Below, one piece after another: positions 50,737-59,018 of a DNA stretch of 64,000 nt; the stretch's first letter is position 1, and each line of letters opens with the position of its first letter. This DNA is from UMGS1387 sp045540015 (GTDB taxonomy: Bacteria > Bacillota > Clostridia > Oscillospirales > CAG-382): assembly GCA_045540015.1 (NCBI GenBank), contig JAZQGP010000052.1, positions 124,001 to 188,000 of the forward strand. Reading direction: 5' to 3'. The notes beneath the pieces are model-generated. The model was not told where the DNA came from, ran no database searches, and was given only the letters and a program-made list of their open reading frames with translations. Made by a program: the position numbers and the translations under genes.

Positions 50737-52164
50737 TTGGAACGCAAAAGCGGTGTACTTATGCACATTTCATCACTGTTTGGAGACTATTCCTGCGGCA
50801 GTTTTGGCAATGAAGCAAAGTATTTTATAGATTTTCTTTATGAATGCGGTTTTTCTTATTGGCAGGTACTTCCGTTCTGCATGGCAGACGAGTACAACTC
50901 TCCTTACAAATCATATTCCTCTTTCAGCTCAAATCCGTATTTTATTGACCTTGGTATACTTAACAGCAAAGGATTAATAACAGACAGCGAGCTACTGCAA
51001 GCAAAACAATTTTCTCCATATCTATGTGAATTTGAACGACTCAAAAATGAAAGATTAGACTTATTAAAAAAAGCGGCATCAAGAATAAAAGACAAATCTG
51101 AAATTGAGAGCTTTATCAGCAAGTCCGACTATCTTTCAAGCTTCTGCAAATTCATGGCGCTTAAAGCAAGCAACAATAACGAAGATTGGCATAATTGGAA
51201 GAATGATATCATTGACAAGGATGTTCTCTTTATGTGGAAATTCATCCAATATGAATTTTATATGCAGTGGAAAACAATCAAAGAATATGCTAACAGCAAA
51301 GGTATAAAGATGATAGGTGACGTGCCGATATATGTATCTCTTGACAGCTCGGACGTATGGAGCAACAGAGAATTATTCAAGCTGAACAAGGACGGATATC
51401 CCACGCATGTTGCCGGTGTTCCTCCGGATTATTTCAGCAAGGACGGTCAGCTATGGGGCAATCCTCTTTACAACTGGAGCATCATGAAAAAAGACGGCTA
51501 CAAGTGGTGGTGCGACAGAATCAAACACATGTCATCGCTCTTTGACAGTGTCAGAATAGACCATTTCAGGGGAATTGAGTCCTTCTGGGCAGTACCTGCA
51601 GAGGCAAAGAGTGCCAAAGCCGGAAAATGGTTAAAGGGTCCGGGAATGTCTCTTGTTAACGCACTGAAAAATGCTGCAGAAAACACACAGATTATTGCTG
51701 AAGATCTCGGAGATATAACCCCTGCAGTATACAAGCTCGTATGCGACAGCGGTTTTCCGGGAATGCGCGTATTTCAGTTTGGATTCCTCTCCGATAGCGA
51801 CAGTTCTCACCTACCCCACAACTATCCGAAAAACAGCATTGCCTACACGGGTACCCACGACAACAACACTCTTCTTGGTTACCTTTGGGAGCTTGACGAT
51901 GCCACAAGAGAACGTATGCTTAACTACTGCGGTCATAACGGTGATTGGAAAAACGGATGCGAAAGTATAATAAGAACCATACTTCAAAGTCCGGCAAATC
52001 TTGTTATTATGCCAATTCAGGATTTGCTCGGTTTTGGCAGTGACACAAGACTTAACACTCCGGGCAGAGCCGACGGAAACTGGGCTTACAGAATTACAAA
52101 AGAGCAGCTCGATTCAATTAACAGAGATTATTTTAAAAAACTGAACATATTATATTTCAGATAA
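50737..52164 (+). CDS. malQ: 4-alpha-glucanotransferase (amylomaltase)
   Basis: GH77 enzyme (475 aa) that disproportionates maltooligosaccharides during glycogen or starch use. Catalytic motifs are VRIDHFRG (nucleophile Asp), IIAEDLGDIT (acid/base Glu) and TGTHDNNTLLGYLW (third Asp). The start is TTG 50737, with AAGGGTG 6-8 bases upstream, giving MERKSGVLMHISSL as in the family; GTG 50728 overlaps the ribosome site. It stands alone, with no glycogen phosphorylase nearby. Confidence 0.95.
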   Translation: MERKSGVLMHISSLFGDYSCGSFGNEAKYFIDFLYECGFSYWQVLPFCMADEYNSPYKSYSSFSSNPYFIDLGILNSKGLITDSELLQAKQFSPYLCEFERLKNERLDLLKKAASRIKDKSEIESFISKSDYLSSFCKFMALKASNNNEDWHNWKNDIIDKDVLFMWKFIQYEFYMQWKTIKEYANSKGIKMIGDVPIYVSLDSSDVWSNRELFKLNKDGYPTHVAGVPPDYFSKDGQLWGNPLYNWSIMKKDGYKWWCDRIKHMSSLFDSVRIDHFRGIESFWAVPAEAKSAKAGKWLKGPGMSLVNALKNAAENTQIIAEDLGDITPAVYKLVCDSGFPGMRVFQFGFLSDSDSSHLPHNYPKNSIAYTGTHDNNTLLGYLWELDDATRERMLNYCGHNGDWKNGCESIIRTILQSPANLVIMPIQDLLGFGSDTRLNTPGRADGNWAYRITKEQLDSINRDYFKKLNILYFR

Positions 52165-52441
52165 TCATAATTGCTGTTCACTGTATTATGTTTTCATAAA
52201 TGCTTGCATAATAAGTAAAATAATCATTATTCATTGAAAATTCTTGCAAACGAATGATGAGCAATACAAGCAAGAGGCTCTATCAAAATTCGTGAATTGC
52301 ACAAAAAACGGAACTCCAAACAGTGAGTTCCTATCATAATAATTGTAATTATTACATAAGTTCGGGCTGTTTCAATTCATTTTGATACAGCCCATTAATA
52401 TAGCTTGGTGAAGGTGTTTATAACGTATCAACTTGGACACG
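52165..52441. other. Non-coding region with unassigned hairpins
   Basis: No gene is supported here. It holds a GGAACTC / GAGTTCC hairpin (52310-52331) that would be followed by a T-run on the minus strand, an AATAATT / AATTATT dyad (about 52338-52353), and a GGGCTGT..ACAGCCC hairpin (52364-52393) with one mismatch in 12 pairs and no T-run. These may be extra minus-strand terminators beyond the tRNA or relics of a repeat. Confidence 0.5.
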
Positions 52442-52481
52442 AAAAACAAAAATCGCATTACGATGTTACTCATAACGCGAT
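52442..52481 (-). terminator. Terminator of the tRNA-Leu transcript
   Basis: Minus strand: 13-position stem (52481-52469 with 52464-52452, including G-U pairs) and GTTA-type loop, followed by TTTTTGTTTTT. Confidence 0.75.
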
Positions 52482-52503
52482 ATTGGCTCCGGCGCCTCGC
52501 CGG

Positions 52504-52589
52504 TGGTGCGGGTGAGAGGACTTGAACCTCCACGAAGTTGCCCCCACTAGAACCTGAATCTAGCGCGTCTGCCATTCCGCCACACCCGC
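52504..52589 (-). tRNA. tRNA-Leu (anticodon CAG)
   Basis: Minus-strand cloverleaf with CCA encoded: acceptor GCGGGTG / CACCCGC, D-arm GGCGGAATGGCAGACGC, anticodon stem CTAGA / TCTAG with loop TTCAGGT (CAG at 52556-52554), a long variable arm (TGGGGGCAACTTCGTG) as expected of class II leucine tRNA, and T-loop GTTCAAG(T)C. It reads CUG codons. Confidence 0.97.
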
Positions 52590-52607
52590 ATATTTGCATC
52601 GATTAAT

Positions 52608-52636
52608 TTTTACACGGAGCGATGTCTCCGAGGCGG
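52608..52636. repeat. Diverged hairpin repeat, copy 1
   Basis: TTTTACACGG flank, stem CGGAG (52615-52619) / CTCCG (52626-52630), then AGGCGG. Aligns with copy 2 at 52703-52733. Confidence 0.6.
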
Positions 52637-52702
52637 TGCCATCTCAGCATTTAAGGCGTACGATGAAACTATCAGCCAACCCGCATTGATGACTTTGAAA
52701 AG

Positions 52703-52733
52703 TTTTACACGGTGCAAAGCCACACCGAGGAGG
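52703..52733. repeat. Diverged hairpin repeat, copy 2
   Basis: TTTTACACGG flank, stem CGGTG (52710-52714) / CACCG (52723-52727), then AGGAGG. Compared with copy 1, the middle A-T pair has become T-A, so pairing is kept. Confidence 0.6.
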
Positions 52734-52780
52734 AGCAATAAAGCTTATTCCTCAATCTGTCGGTCCAACCGACGCTGTAT

Positions 52781-52809
52781 ATAATACCATAATCCAGCCT
52801 TAAAGTCAA
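52781..52809 (-). promoter_or_regulatory. Sigma-A promoter for tRNA-Leu transcript
   Basis: Minus strand TTGACT (52809-52804), 17-base spacer, TATTAT (52786-52781). Start predicted near 52774, about 185 bases before the mature tRNA 5' end. Confidence 0.78.
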
Positions 52810-52854
52810 TACAGATAACAAAAAGTTCACATAATAAAGTTTTGTTATTTGCTG

Positions 52855-52883
52855 TTGCAAAAGTGTTGAATATATGGTAAAAT
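52855..52883 (+). promoter_or_regulatory. Promoter for manA
   Basis: TTGCAA (52855-52860), 17-base spacer, TAAAAT (52878-52883), 30 bases before the manA ATG. Confidence 0.7.
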
Positions 52884-52912
52884 ATAAAAAAACATATCAA
52901 GGAATGATAACA

Positions 52913-53887
52913 ATGAAAAGCTATCCTCTAAAATTAATCCCTGTTACAAAAAAAATAATATGGGGCGGAAACTATTTGTCCGAAAACTTTGGTATTGGTG
53001 AAAATAGCGAGAATATCGCAGAGGCATGGATGATGACTGTTCGCCCTGACGGAGTAAATGTCATTGATAACGGCGAATACGCCGGTATGCCTCTTGATGA
53101 ATACATACAAAAGTGCAAAATGGAAAATGTCTGCGGAAACTATAAAGCCTTTCCCCTGCTCATAAAGCTGATTGATGCCAATGACAGACTTTCAGTTCAG
53201 GTTCACCCGGATGATGTCTATGCTGCTGCAAACGGACTTGATGCAGGAAAAACAGAAATGTGGTATGTAATTGATGCAAAGCCGGGTGCAAAGCTTGTAA
53301 ACGGTCTTAAAACAGACATGGCACCAACATATGAGGAAATCTGTGAAAGAAACAAAAACGGTACTCTTGATGATATGCTTAACTATGTCGATGTAAAAAA
53401 AGGCGACTGCTTCTTTATACCCGCCGGACTTGTACATGCGATCGGAAAAGGAATCGTAATCGCCGAAATACAACAAAATTCCAACACTACTTTCCGTCTT
53501 TACGACTATGACAGAACCGACAAAGACGGCAACAAACGCGAGCTACACATTGATAAAGCCGCAAAAGTTATAAAAACTGCATTTAACAACAGCGCTGTTG
53601 TTAACAGAATTGAAAGCAAAACCCAAAGCGAAACTATTACAACTCTGTGCGATTGCGAGCTGTTCGCTGCAGTCAAATACGACATTTCCTTTGACAGTAC
53701 ATCGAGCTTTACCGGTGGAAAAATGCTTAACATCATATGCGTTGACGGAAACGGAAATATTTTATATGAAAATGAAAAGTACGAGCTGAAAAAAGGCTTT
53801 TCATATTTAATTCCTGCAAACATGAATCCTTTCACGGTAAAAACCGATAGCGCGGATCTTTCAATTATCGTTTCTTACGCAAAATAA
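52913..53887 (+). CDS. manA: Mannose-6-phosphate isomerase, class I
   Basis: Zinc cupin (324 aa) interconverting mannose-6-phosphate and fructose-6-phosphate. Metal ligands are seen in QVHPDD (Gln, His), GKTEMWYV (Glu) and GLVHAIGKGIVIAEIQQNSNTTFRLYDYDR (His, with the catalytic Arg). ATG 52913 is used because AAGGA lies 9 bases upstream; ATG 52904 is too close. It has its own promoter and terminator. A second, diverged class I homologue lies at 55889-56902. Confidence 0.92.
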   Translation: MKSYPLKLIPVTKKIIWGGNYLSENFGIGENSENIAEAWMMTVRPDGVNVIDNGEYAGMPLDEYIQKCKMENVCGNYKAFPLLIKLIDANDRLSVQVHPDDVYAAANGLDAGKTEMWYVIDAKPGAKLVNGLKTDMAPTYEEICERNKNGTLDDMLNYVDVKKGDCFFIPAGLVHAIGKGIVIAEIQQNSNTTFRLYDYDRTDKDGNKRELHIDKAAKVIKTAFNNSAVVNRIESKTQSETITTLCDCELFAAVKYDISFDSTSSFTGGKMLNIICVDGNGNILYENEKYELKKGFSYLIPANMNPFTVKTDSADLSIIVSYAK

Positions 53888-53901
53888 TAATGTAATATTA
53901 T

Positions 53902-53945
53902 AAGGCTGTCTCAAATGCAATTTATGCACATGAGGCAGCCTTTTG
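53902..53945. terminator. Terminator between manA and DUF2264 gene
   Basis: AAGGCTGTCTCA / TGAGGCAGCCTT stem (one G-T pair) with a 17-base loop containing TGCA..TGCA, then TTTTGTTT. Convergent genes lie on both sides. Confidence 0.85.
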
Positions 53946-53978
53946 TTTCCGATTCAGGAAATGTATGAGTTGATAGTC

Positions 53979-55877
53979 CTAATCAACGGTATAAGCATCT
54001 ATATCAACAACTTTTGTATAATCTTCAAATTTCACCGTAACACGCGAACCGTCTATTTCCACAATCGGTTCGTTTGCAGGTATCTTATCATTTGAAAAGA
54101 ACACGGTTGTTGCAAAAATGTACTCTCCGGGTAAAAGCACATTTCGTGTTTTCCAAGTCGGATAAAAAGCGAGAGGACATAGATTATGCATACCAGGATG
54201 TATTGTCTGAAGCTCAAAAACGGTCTTTATATCACTTGTTACACTAATTTTGCTGATATAGTTTTTCCAAGTTAAACATCCGTCTGAATAATCATAAGCA
54301 TCATCAACGACACCAATACAGAATCCGCCTTCCCTAACCTGATAAGGATTATTAAGCTCTACCTTTTGTATACGAACATGATAGCCCTTAGACAACGGCA
54401 CAAGATAAGTCATTATACGTGTTTTTTGGTCGTTTGAAAACGGTATATGGTACGACACAAGAAGTTCCTTGTCAGAGCTTACGGTATTTATTCTACCTCG
54501 CAGAGATTGCATTGATGCATCTTCAGTCCACAGAGAAATCATATTATCAAAGCTCGGCTTATCTCTGGACGATAAAGCAAATCCGGCTCTTGAATTATAG
54601 CAGAACTTACTGTAATATCCACGCATATCGTTAAATCCTGTACCTGCAAGCTGGAAATAATGAATAGCATTATTATACAAAGTAACCCCGCCGTAGTCTT
54701 TTTCTCCCTGTATAAGAAAATCCAATTTATCAACAGGGCATTCCATTAAATAGTTACTGCGTTCAATATGAAGCAGAACTGTTTCTGCTGTCCACAGCGG
54801 ATGCTTTGCATCAGCAAGCAGACACATAAATCCTTCGGTATAACAGGTGGTAGCTCCGTCAGATGCGTAATTTTCAGCAAACCTCGTACTGTCATACAAA
54901 TAGCCGCATCCCAGAATACCGTTGTCCGTAGTTATACAGTTGTCATAGAAATAGCTAATGTTTTTTAAAATGATAGTTTTTGCAAGCGACATATCCATTT
55001 CACAGCCGGTAAGAGCTGCAAGACCAAATGCGCTGACAGCTGCAAAACGATAGCTGAGTGAACGTCCGTATGCACACATTCCGCCATCGACATCAAAATA
55101 ATGTGTATACAGCTTCAAGAATTCACTTGTGCGAGCTCTGTATTTTTCGCATTTTTGAGCATAACCTTCAGTATTCGGATCTGCAACCAGAATCCAAAGT
55201 AATGTATATGTATGGTGCGCCCATGCTTCGTAATAGTCAAAGCGTCCGAATTGATTTCCGTCACAGTACCAGCCGTTAGAAACATACAGGCTTTCAAGTT
55301 CATCATATCCAAGCTTTAAGTATTCACCCAAATCGTTTTCATAATAGCCAAGTCTCTTCAGTATCTCTATGCAAAATATAGGATACCAATAGTGATTATT
55401 CGGCCAGGAGTTTTTTAACGCTATCGCGGCATATTTAAGTATCCATTCAGCAATACTGTCCTTTTCTTCTTGTGTTAAAGGGTTCCAAAGCTGATCCTTT
55501 GCAAAATGAACTGCCACAAGATACGCTGCTATCTCGGTAACGCACTGATTTGCAAACTGAACAACATTATGGTCATTGACATTTTTGTCTAAACGACGCG
55601 GAGAATCTTTATAAGTACCTTCAGAGATTATCTTTTTTATAAAATCCCTGACGTGAATATTTTTTCCGTTGTCATTAATTCTGAAATCCTCATCGTCCAA
55701 AAAAGGTGCAATTCCCCACAACGGACGAAACAATTCTTCGATTCTGGTGCATTCATAGCCCACGTGGTCAACAATCAAATATACATCTTCATTCTCGTAT
55801 CTTGCTGCTGCCCGTTCAAGCAGGGCTATATAATTCCTTTTTGCAACCTCATATAATTCTTCTCTTGATTTTAACAT
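53979..55877 (-). CDS. DUF2264-family protein (putative carbohydrate-active)
   Basis: A 632-aa protein. Family DUF2264 features are the N-terminal LFRPLWGIAPFLDD, NHYWYPIF, GWYCDGNQFGRFDYYEAWAHHTYTLLWIL, and especially YGRSLSYRFAAVSAFGLAALTG. The N-terminal ~400 residues look like an alpha/alpha toroid, as in unsaturated-glucuronyl hydrolases and lyases; the remainder is beta-rich. No signal peptide, so cytoplasmic. Function is unproven for the family. ATG 55877 follows AAGGAGA. Last gene of an operon with a GH42 and a mannose-6-phosphate-isomerase-like protein, so oligosaccharide breakdown is inferred. Confidence 0.8.
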   Translation of the reverse strand: MLKSREELYEVAKRNYIALLERAAARYENEDVYLIVDHVGYECTRIEELFRPLWGIAPFLDDEDFRINDNGKNIHVRDFIKKIISEGTYKDSPRRLDKNVNDHNVVQFANQCVTEIAAYLVAVHFAKDQLWNPLTQEEKDSIAEWILKYAAIALKNSWPNNHYWYPIFCIEILKRLGYYENDLGEYLKLGYDELESLYVSNGWYCDGNQFGRFDYYEAWAHHTYTLLWILVADPNTEGYAQKCEKYRARTSEFLKLYTHYFDVDGGMCAYGRSLSYRFAAVSAFGLAALTGCEMDMSLAKTIILKNISYFYDNCITTDNGILGCGYLYDSTRFAENYASDGATTCYTEGFMCLLADAKHPLWTAETVLLHIERSNYLMECPVDKLDFLIQGEKDYGGVTLYNNAIHYFQLAGTGFNDMRGYYSKFCYNSRAGFALSSRDKPSFDNMISLWTEDASMQSLRGRINTVSSDKELLVSYHIPFSNDQKTRIMTYLVPLSKGYHVRIQKVELNNPYQVREGGFCIGVVDDAYDYSDGCLTWKNYISKISVTSDIKTVFELQTIHPGMHNLCPLAFYPTWKTRNVLLPGEYIFATTVFFSNDKIPANEPIVEIDGSRVTVKFEDYTKVVDIDAYTVD

Positions 55878-55888
55878 AATATCTCCTT

Positions 55889-56902
55889 TTAAATTTTCGG
55901 CGGGTAACATACGATTGCCTTACCTTCGATACAGGTAATACTTCCGCAGCCATACGGAACAAAAACTTTATTACCGCGCTGAGTATTAAATAAAGCTTCG
56001 CCGATCTTGATTTTTCCGGAACAAGTAATAATCAACGTTACAAAGCTGTCCGGTAAAACACTTTCATTTTCATTCAAAGCTCCAAGAGCAAAGCAAGGTG
56101 TGTCATCATAGGTAACATACATGCTGCTTGTAAACTGATCTGTTCCCTCTTTTACATCAAGAAAGTACATTTGCTTAGTTTCCTCTTCTGAATGACCTTC
56201 ATACAAAAAGCAATCAAGAAGTGCTTGCTCACCCACACCGTAATGAATCTGCATGGGAGTAAGCTTATCACCCGATACAGTTATCTTTTCAACTCTCATC
56301 GTATAATCGGTGGGTTCCTGTATTTCCAGTAAAAAGCAGCCTGCTCCTATTGCATGAGGAGTTCCGGATCTTACTAAAATGGTATCTCCCTCTTTGACAC
56401 TTATCCTGTGAAGGCAGTCAAGCATTCCTTCAACATCCTGATTACCAAAAAGCTCTTTCCATTTTTCACGTGTTATTCCCTCTTTAAAGCCGATGTAAAC
56501 CGCCGCATCTCCATCAGTGTGAAGTATATGCCAGCACTCAGTCTTTCCGTAAGAGCATCCAAAATACTTTTGAGAAAATTCAGGAGTAGGATGAACCTGA
56601 ATTCCAAGGCGCTCTCCTGCGTCTAAAAGTTTTACAAGTACACCGCTTTCGCTCCTTCCGATGCCAAAATCGTTAGCCATAACAGCTTCGGTAATAGGGA
56701 TTTCTATTCCGTCTGACAGTACACGGGATATTCCCTCACCCGGAATAAAGTCCTTGTTTTTAGCTTCGGTAAAAGACGATACCCAATCCTCGGGATAAAA
56801 AGAGTCACTGTAGGATTCCTTTCCGAGAAACATTTCCAGCATCTTTCCGCCGCGATATGTACGTCTTACTCTGTTTTCAATCTGAAATAAAGGTTTCTTC
56901 AT
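55889..56902 (-). CDS. Class I mannose-6-phosphate isomerase-like protein
   Basis: A 337-aa cupin homologous to ManA but clearly diverged from the copy at 52913. Zinc-site residues remain: GIQVHPTPE (Gln, His), GKTECWHIL (Glu) and GTPHAIGAGCFLLEIQEPTDYTMRVE (His, Arg). A C-terminal cupin lobe is present. Translation is coupled to the upstream GH42 gene (TAATG). It may isomerise a phosphorylated or free sugar released by the GH42 enzyme; equating it with ManA would be premature. Confidence 0.85.
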   Translation of the reverse strand: MKKPLFQIENRVRRTYRGGKMLEMFLGKESYSDSFYPEDWVSSFTEAKNKDFIPGEGISRVLSDGIEIPITEAVMANDFGIGRSESGVLVKLLDAGERLGIQVHPTPEFSQKYFGCSYGKTECWHILHTDGDAAVYIGFKEGITREKWKELFGNQDVEGMLDCLHRISVKEGDTILVRSGTPHAIGAGCFLLEIQEPTDYTMRVEKITVSGDKLTPMQIHYGVGEQALLDCFLYEGHSEEETKQMYFLDVKEGTDQFTSSMYVTYDDTPCFALGALNENESVLPDSFVTLIITCSGKIKIGEALFNTQRGNKVFVPYGCGSITCIEGKAIVCYPPKI

Positions 56903-58869
56903 TATTTATTTCCCTTCAATATAATAACGTCATTTGCTTTTACGCAAATCTCACTGTCAAATCCGGCACCTTTTATAGCTGCACATACATCATTTTGAGT
57001 ATAATTGAAAACAAAAGCATAACGGGAGTGTTCGTTCTCAGCAACACGCACTTTTAGTGGCGACGTAACTGTAACCTCGGAAAGCTCATATTTATCTGAA
57101 ATGATTCCGGCAAGCTTTGAAGCGTTTTCGTGGTTAGAATTATAAGAATACCAAAGATAAGTATTCACAGTAACCACTTCACCGGCAGCAGTGCGTTTTT
57201 TAATGATTGCAGGAGTTTCATCCTCGAATGATGCAACTACCTCCCCGTCGGTAATACTTGCAATTTCCTTACCGTAAAATCCCTTGTAATTATCACCGTC
57301 AAGAGTAAAATTCAGGTTTTGATAGTCAGAATCGATATAATCGTGTCCCATAAACTCATTAAAGGCACCGCCGGGAAGCCGGGATGCGAGAACACCGTTT
57401 TCATCAACCAATCCAATTCTGCCGTCGCATATTACAATTCCTCCGGCTTTTACATATTCTCCCAAATCCTTTGCAAACTGCTCTCCTATTACAATCTGGT
57501 TAGAAAGAATGATAACCTTATAATCATTGATTTCATTAGGCGTTATAACATCAGCTCTGACACCGGCTTCGAGAAAAGCATTATATGCACCGCAAACAGA
57601 TGCAAGATATATATTTTGATCAATGCCGTAACACTTGGTGTAAAACAACTGAAAATCTAAACAGCATACATCAAAAACAATACCCACTTTACTTCTGACG
57701 GGAGTAAGTGTTCCCATATCCGATATAGCATCTGATAGCTGCTTTGCAAACTCAAGTCTGGGTGTACTTCTTTCTTTATAATCCACAAGACCGCGTCCCG
57801 CAGTTTGAAGTCCCTTGGTAAACGGACGCCACATCCAATATATGAGTCCCTTTGCCCCTGCGGAAATAGCTTCATAGCACCATTGCTTGAGTTCATATGG
57901 TCGAACAGCAGTCATGGGGTTGAAAATTGCCTGTATGTGAGTCTGCATTTCCGACACATAAAAGCCTTCTCTTTTAGACGCAGCATAAAGCGAGTCAAAC
58001 GTTTGCCATCTGCTGCCGGGGGCTTCAGTTCCTTTTACTCCCTTAGGATAAAAAGACATTCCTATTTCATCAACGGCGGTTTTCAGGACGAAATCGTCTT
58101 GAGGACGTTCGTAAGCCCAACAGCCGTTTGTTATCATTGATCCGATATTATCAGCTATAAGTGGATGTTCAGAATCAACACTTCTTATAGCATCGCACCA
58201 GCGCTTTACAAATATTGCTACAGACTCTCTTCTGAATGCACCGAAATCAGCTGCAGGCATTATGCTCATCCACATCCAAGGAGCGTAACCAACCTGTGAA
58301 AAATCTGTATAGTTGTGTTCCCAAATATCATTAAGTTGCTCGATTGTTCCGTATTTATTTTTCAACCAATCGCGAAAACATTCAAGCGTATACTCGTCAT
58401 ATGAGTTAAATGCAGTTTCATTAAAAACATCATATGCAACAAGAGACGAATATTCTTTGTATGCCTCTGCCGTCTTTTTAAAATGCTCAGTAATAAGAGC
58501 ATCAACCTCGGGATGAAAATAATTAAGCCAACCGAAGCTGGTGCGCTCTAAACGCTTATGACCGTTTTCATCAACACAATAGTATTCGTCTTTCATCTGA
58601 AAGTCGGGAATATATTCCATCATGGGAAGCTGACCGGCAAGCTCCATTATTACCTTTATTCCAACCTTCTCAGCTATGGTTAAAACTTCACGTCCCGTAT
58701 TAAACGGATAGCCGGGCTTTTTTTCCTCCCACCAAAAGGAAGAAGGCCACACTACTACCGTGTCCAGTCCCGATTGCTTCATTTTCTCGAAATTTCGAGT
58801 TATATCTTCAAGACTGTCTTCGCGTGTCAATTTGATTACGGTTCCGTATAAAAAACTATTGTTATTCAT
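56902..58869 (-). CDS. GH42-like beta-galactosidase-type glycosidase
   Basis: A 655-aa (beta/alpha)8 glycosidase of clan GH-A. The acid/base is Glu151 (YDVFNETAF) and the nucleophile Glu307 (FYVSEMQTH); in the middle, WLKNKYGTIEQLNDIWEHNYTDF is the usual GH42 substrate-loop segment. The barrel is followed by a trimerisation-type domain (SKVGIVFDVCCLDFQL.., VIILSNQIVIGEQFAKDLGEYVKAGGIVICDGR) and a small C-terminal beta domain. No signal peptide, so intracellular. First gene of the operon; a minus-strand extended -10 (TGATATAAT) lies at 58902-58910. Confidence 0.82.
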   Translation of the reverse strand: MNNNSFLYGTVIKLTREDSLEDITRNFEKMKQSGLDTVVVWPSSFWWEEKKPGYPFNTGREVLTIAEKVGIKVIMELAGQLPMMEYIPDFQMKDEYYCVDENGHKRLERTSFGWLNYFHPEVDALITEHFKKTAEAYKEYSSLVAYDVFNETAFNSYDEYTLECFRDWLKNKYGTIEQLNDIWEHNYTDFSQVGYAPWMWMSIMPAADFGAFRRESVAIFVKRWCDAIRSVDSEHPLIADNIGSMITNGCWAYERPQDDFVLKTAVDEIGMSFYPKGVKGTEAPGSRWQTFDSLYAASKREGFYVSEMQTHIQAIFNPMTAVRPYELKQWCYEAISAGAKGLIYWMWRPFTKGLQTAGRGLVDYKERSTPRLEFAKQLSDAISDMGTLTPVRSKVGIVFDVCCLDFQLFYTKCYGIDQNIYLASVCGAYNAFLEAGVRADVITPNEINDYKVIILSNQIVIGEQFAKDLGEYVKAGGIVICDGRIGLVDENGVLASRLPGGAFNEFMGHDYIDSDYQNLNFTLDGDNYKGFYGKEIASITDGEVVASFEDETPAIIKKRTAAGEVVTVNTYLWYSYNSNHENASKLAGIISDKYELSEVTVTSPLKVRVAENEHSRYAFVFNYTQNDVCAAIKGAGFDSEICVKANDVIILKGNK

Positions 58870-58950
58870 ATGCTTTACCTCGCATTTCCATTATTTATTT
58901 AATTATATCATCCTTTTTTGTGTTTTTCTTGCCATTTCAATCAAAAGATA

Positions 58951-58979
58951 TTGCATTTTTTGCACTTATGTGATATTAT
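58951..58979 (+). promoter_or_regulatory. Promoter for AraC regulator of GH42 operon
   Basis: TTGCAT (58951-58956), 17-base spacer, TATTAT (58974-58979) preceded by TGA (extended -10). Confidence 0.65.
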
Positions 58980-59018
58980 TTATCATGAAATTTATATTGG
59001 ATAACATACGAGGTGGGT

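Larger units (their letters stand above)
52590..52780 (-). ncRNA. Structured leader or small RNA upstream of tRNA-Leu
   Basis: About 185 bases between a strong minus-strand promoter and the tRNA, without a coding frame. It contains GTCGGT-TGG-ACCGAC (52773-52759), a GAGG..CCTC hairpin around 52729-52752, and two related hairpins of the CGG(A/T)G..C(T/A)CCG type with conserved flanks. It is either a long pre-tRNA leader or a separate structured RNA; I recognise no known family. Confidence 0.45.

Noticed and set aside
52372..52599. Minus-strand frame reading CGGMADALDSGSSGGN
   Set aside because: This is the well-known false translation of a tRNA-Leu gene; the tRNA at 52504-52589 explains it.
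52633..52641. TGGCACCGC on the minus strand, like the core of a T-box
   Set aside because: The flanks do not match (no GGGTGG before, CC instead of CG after), no aminoacyl-tRNA synthetase or amino-acid gene lies downstream, and an 8-base match is expected by chance in 64 kb.
52714..52721. GCAAAGCC, a fragment seen in c-di-GMP-I riboswitches
   Set aside because: The remaining conserved positions of that riboswitch are missing and the partner repeat copy does not have it.
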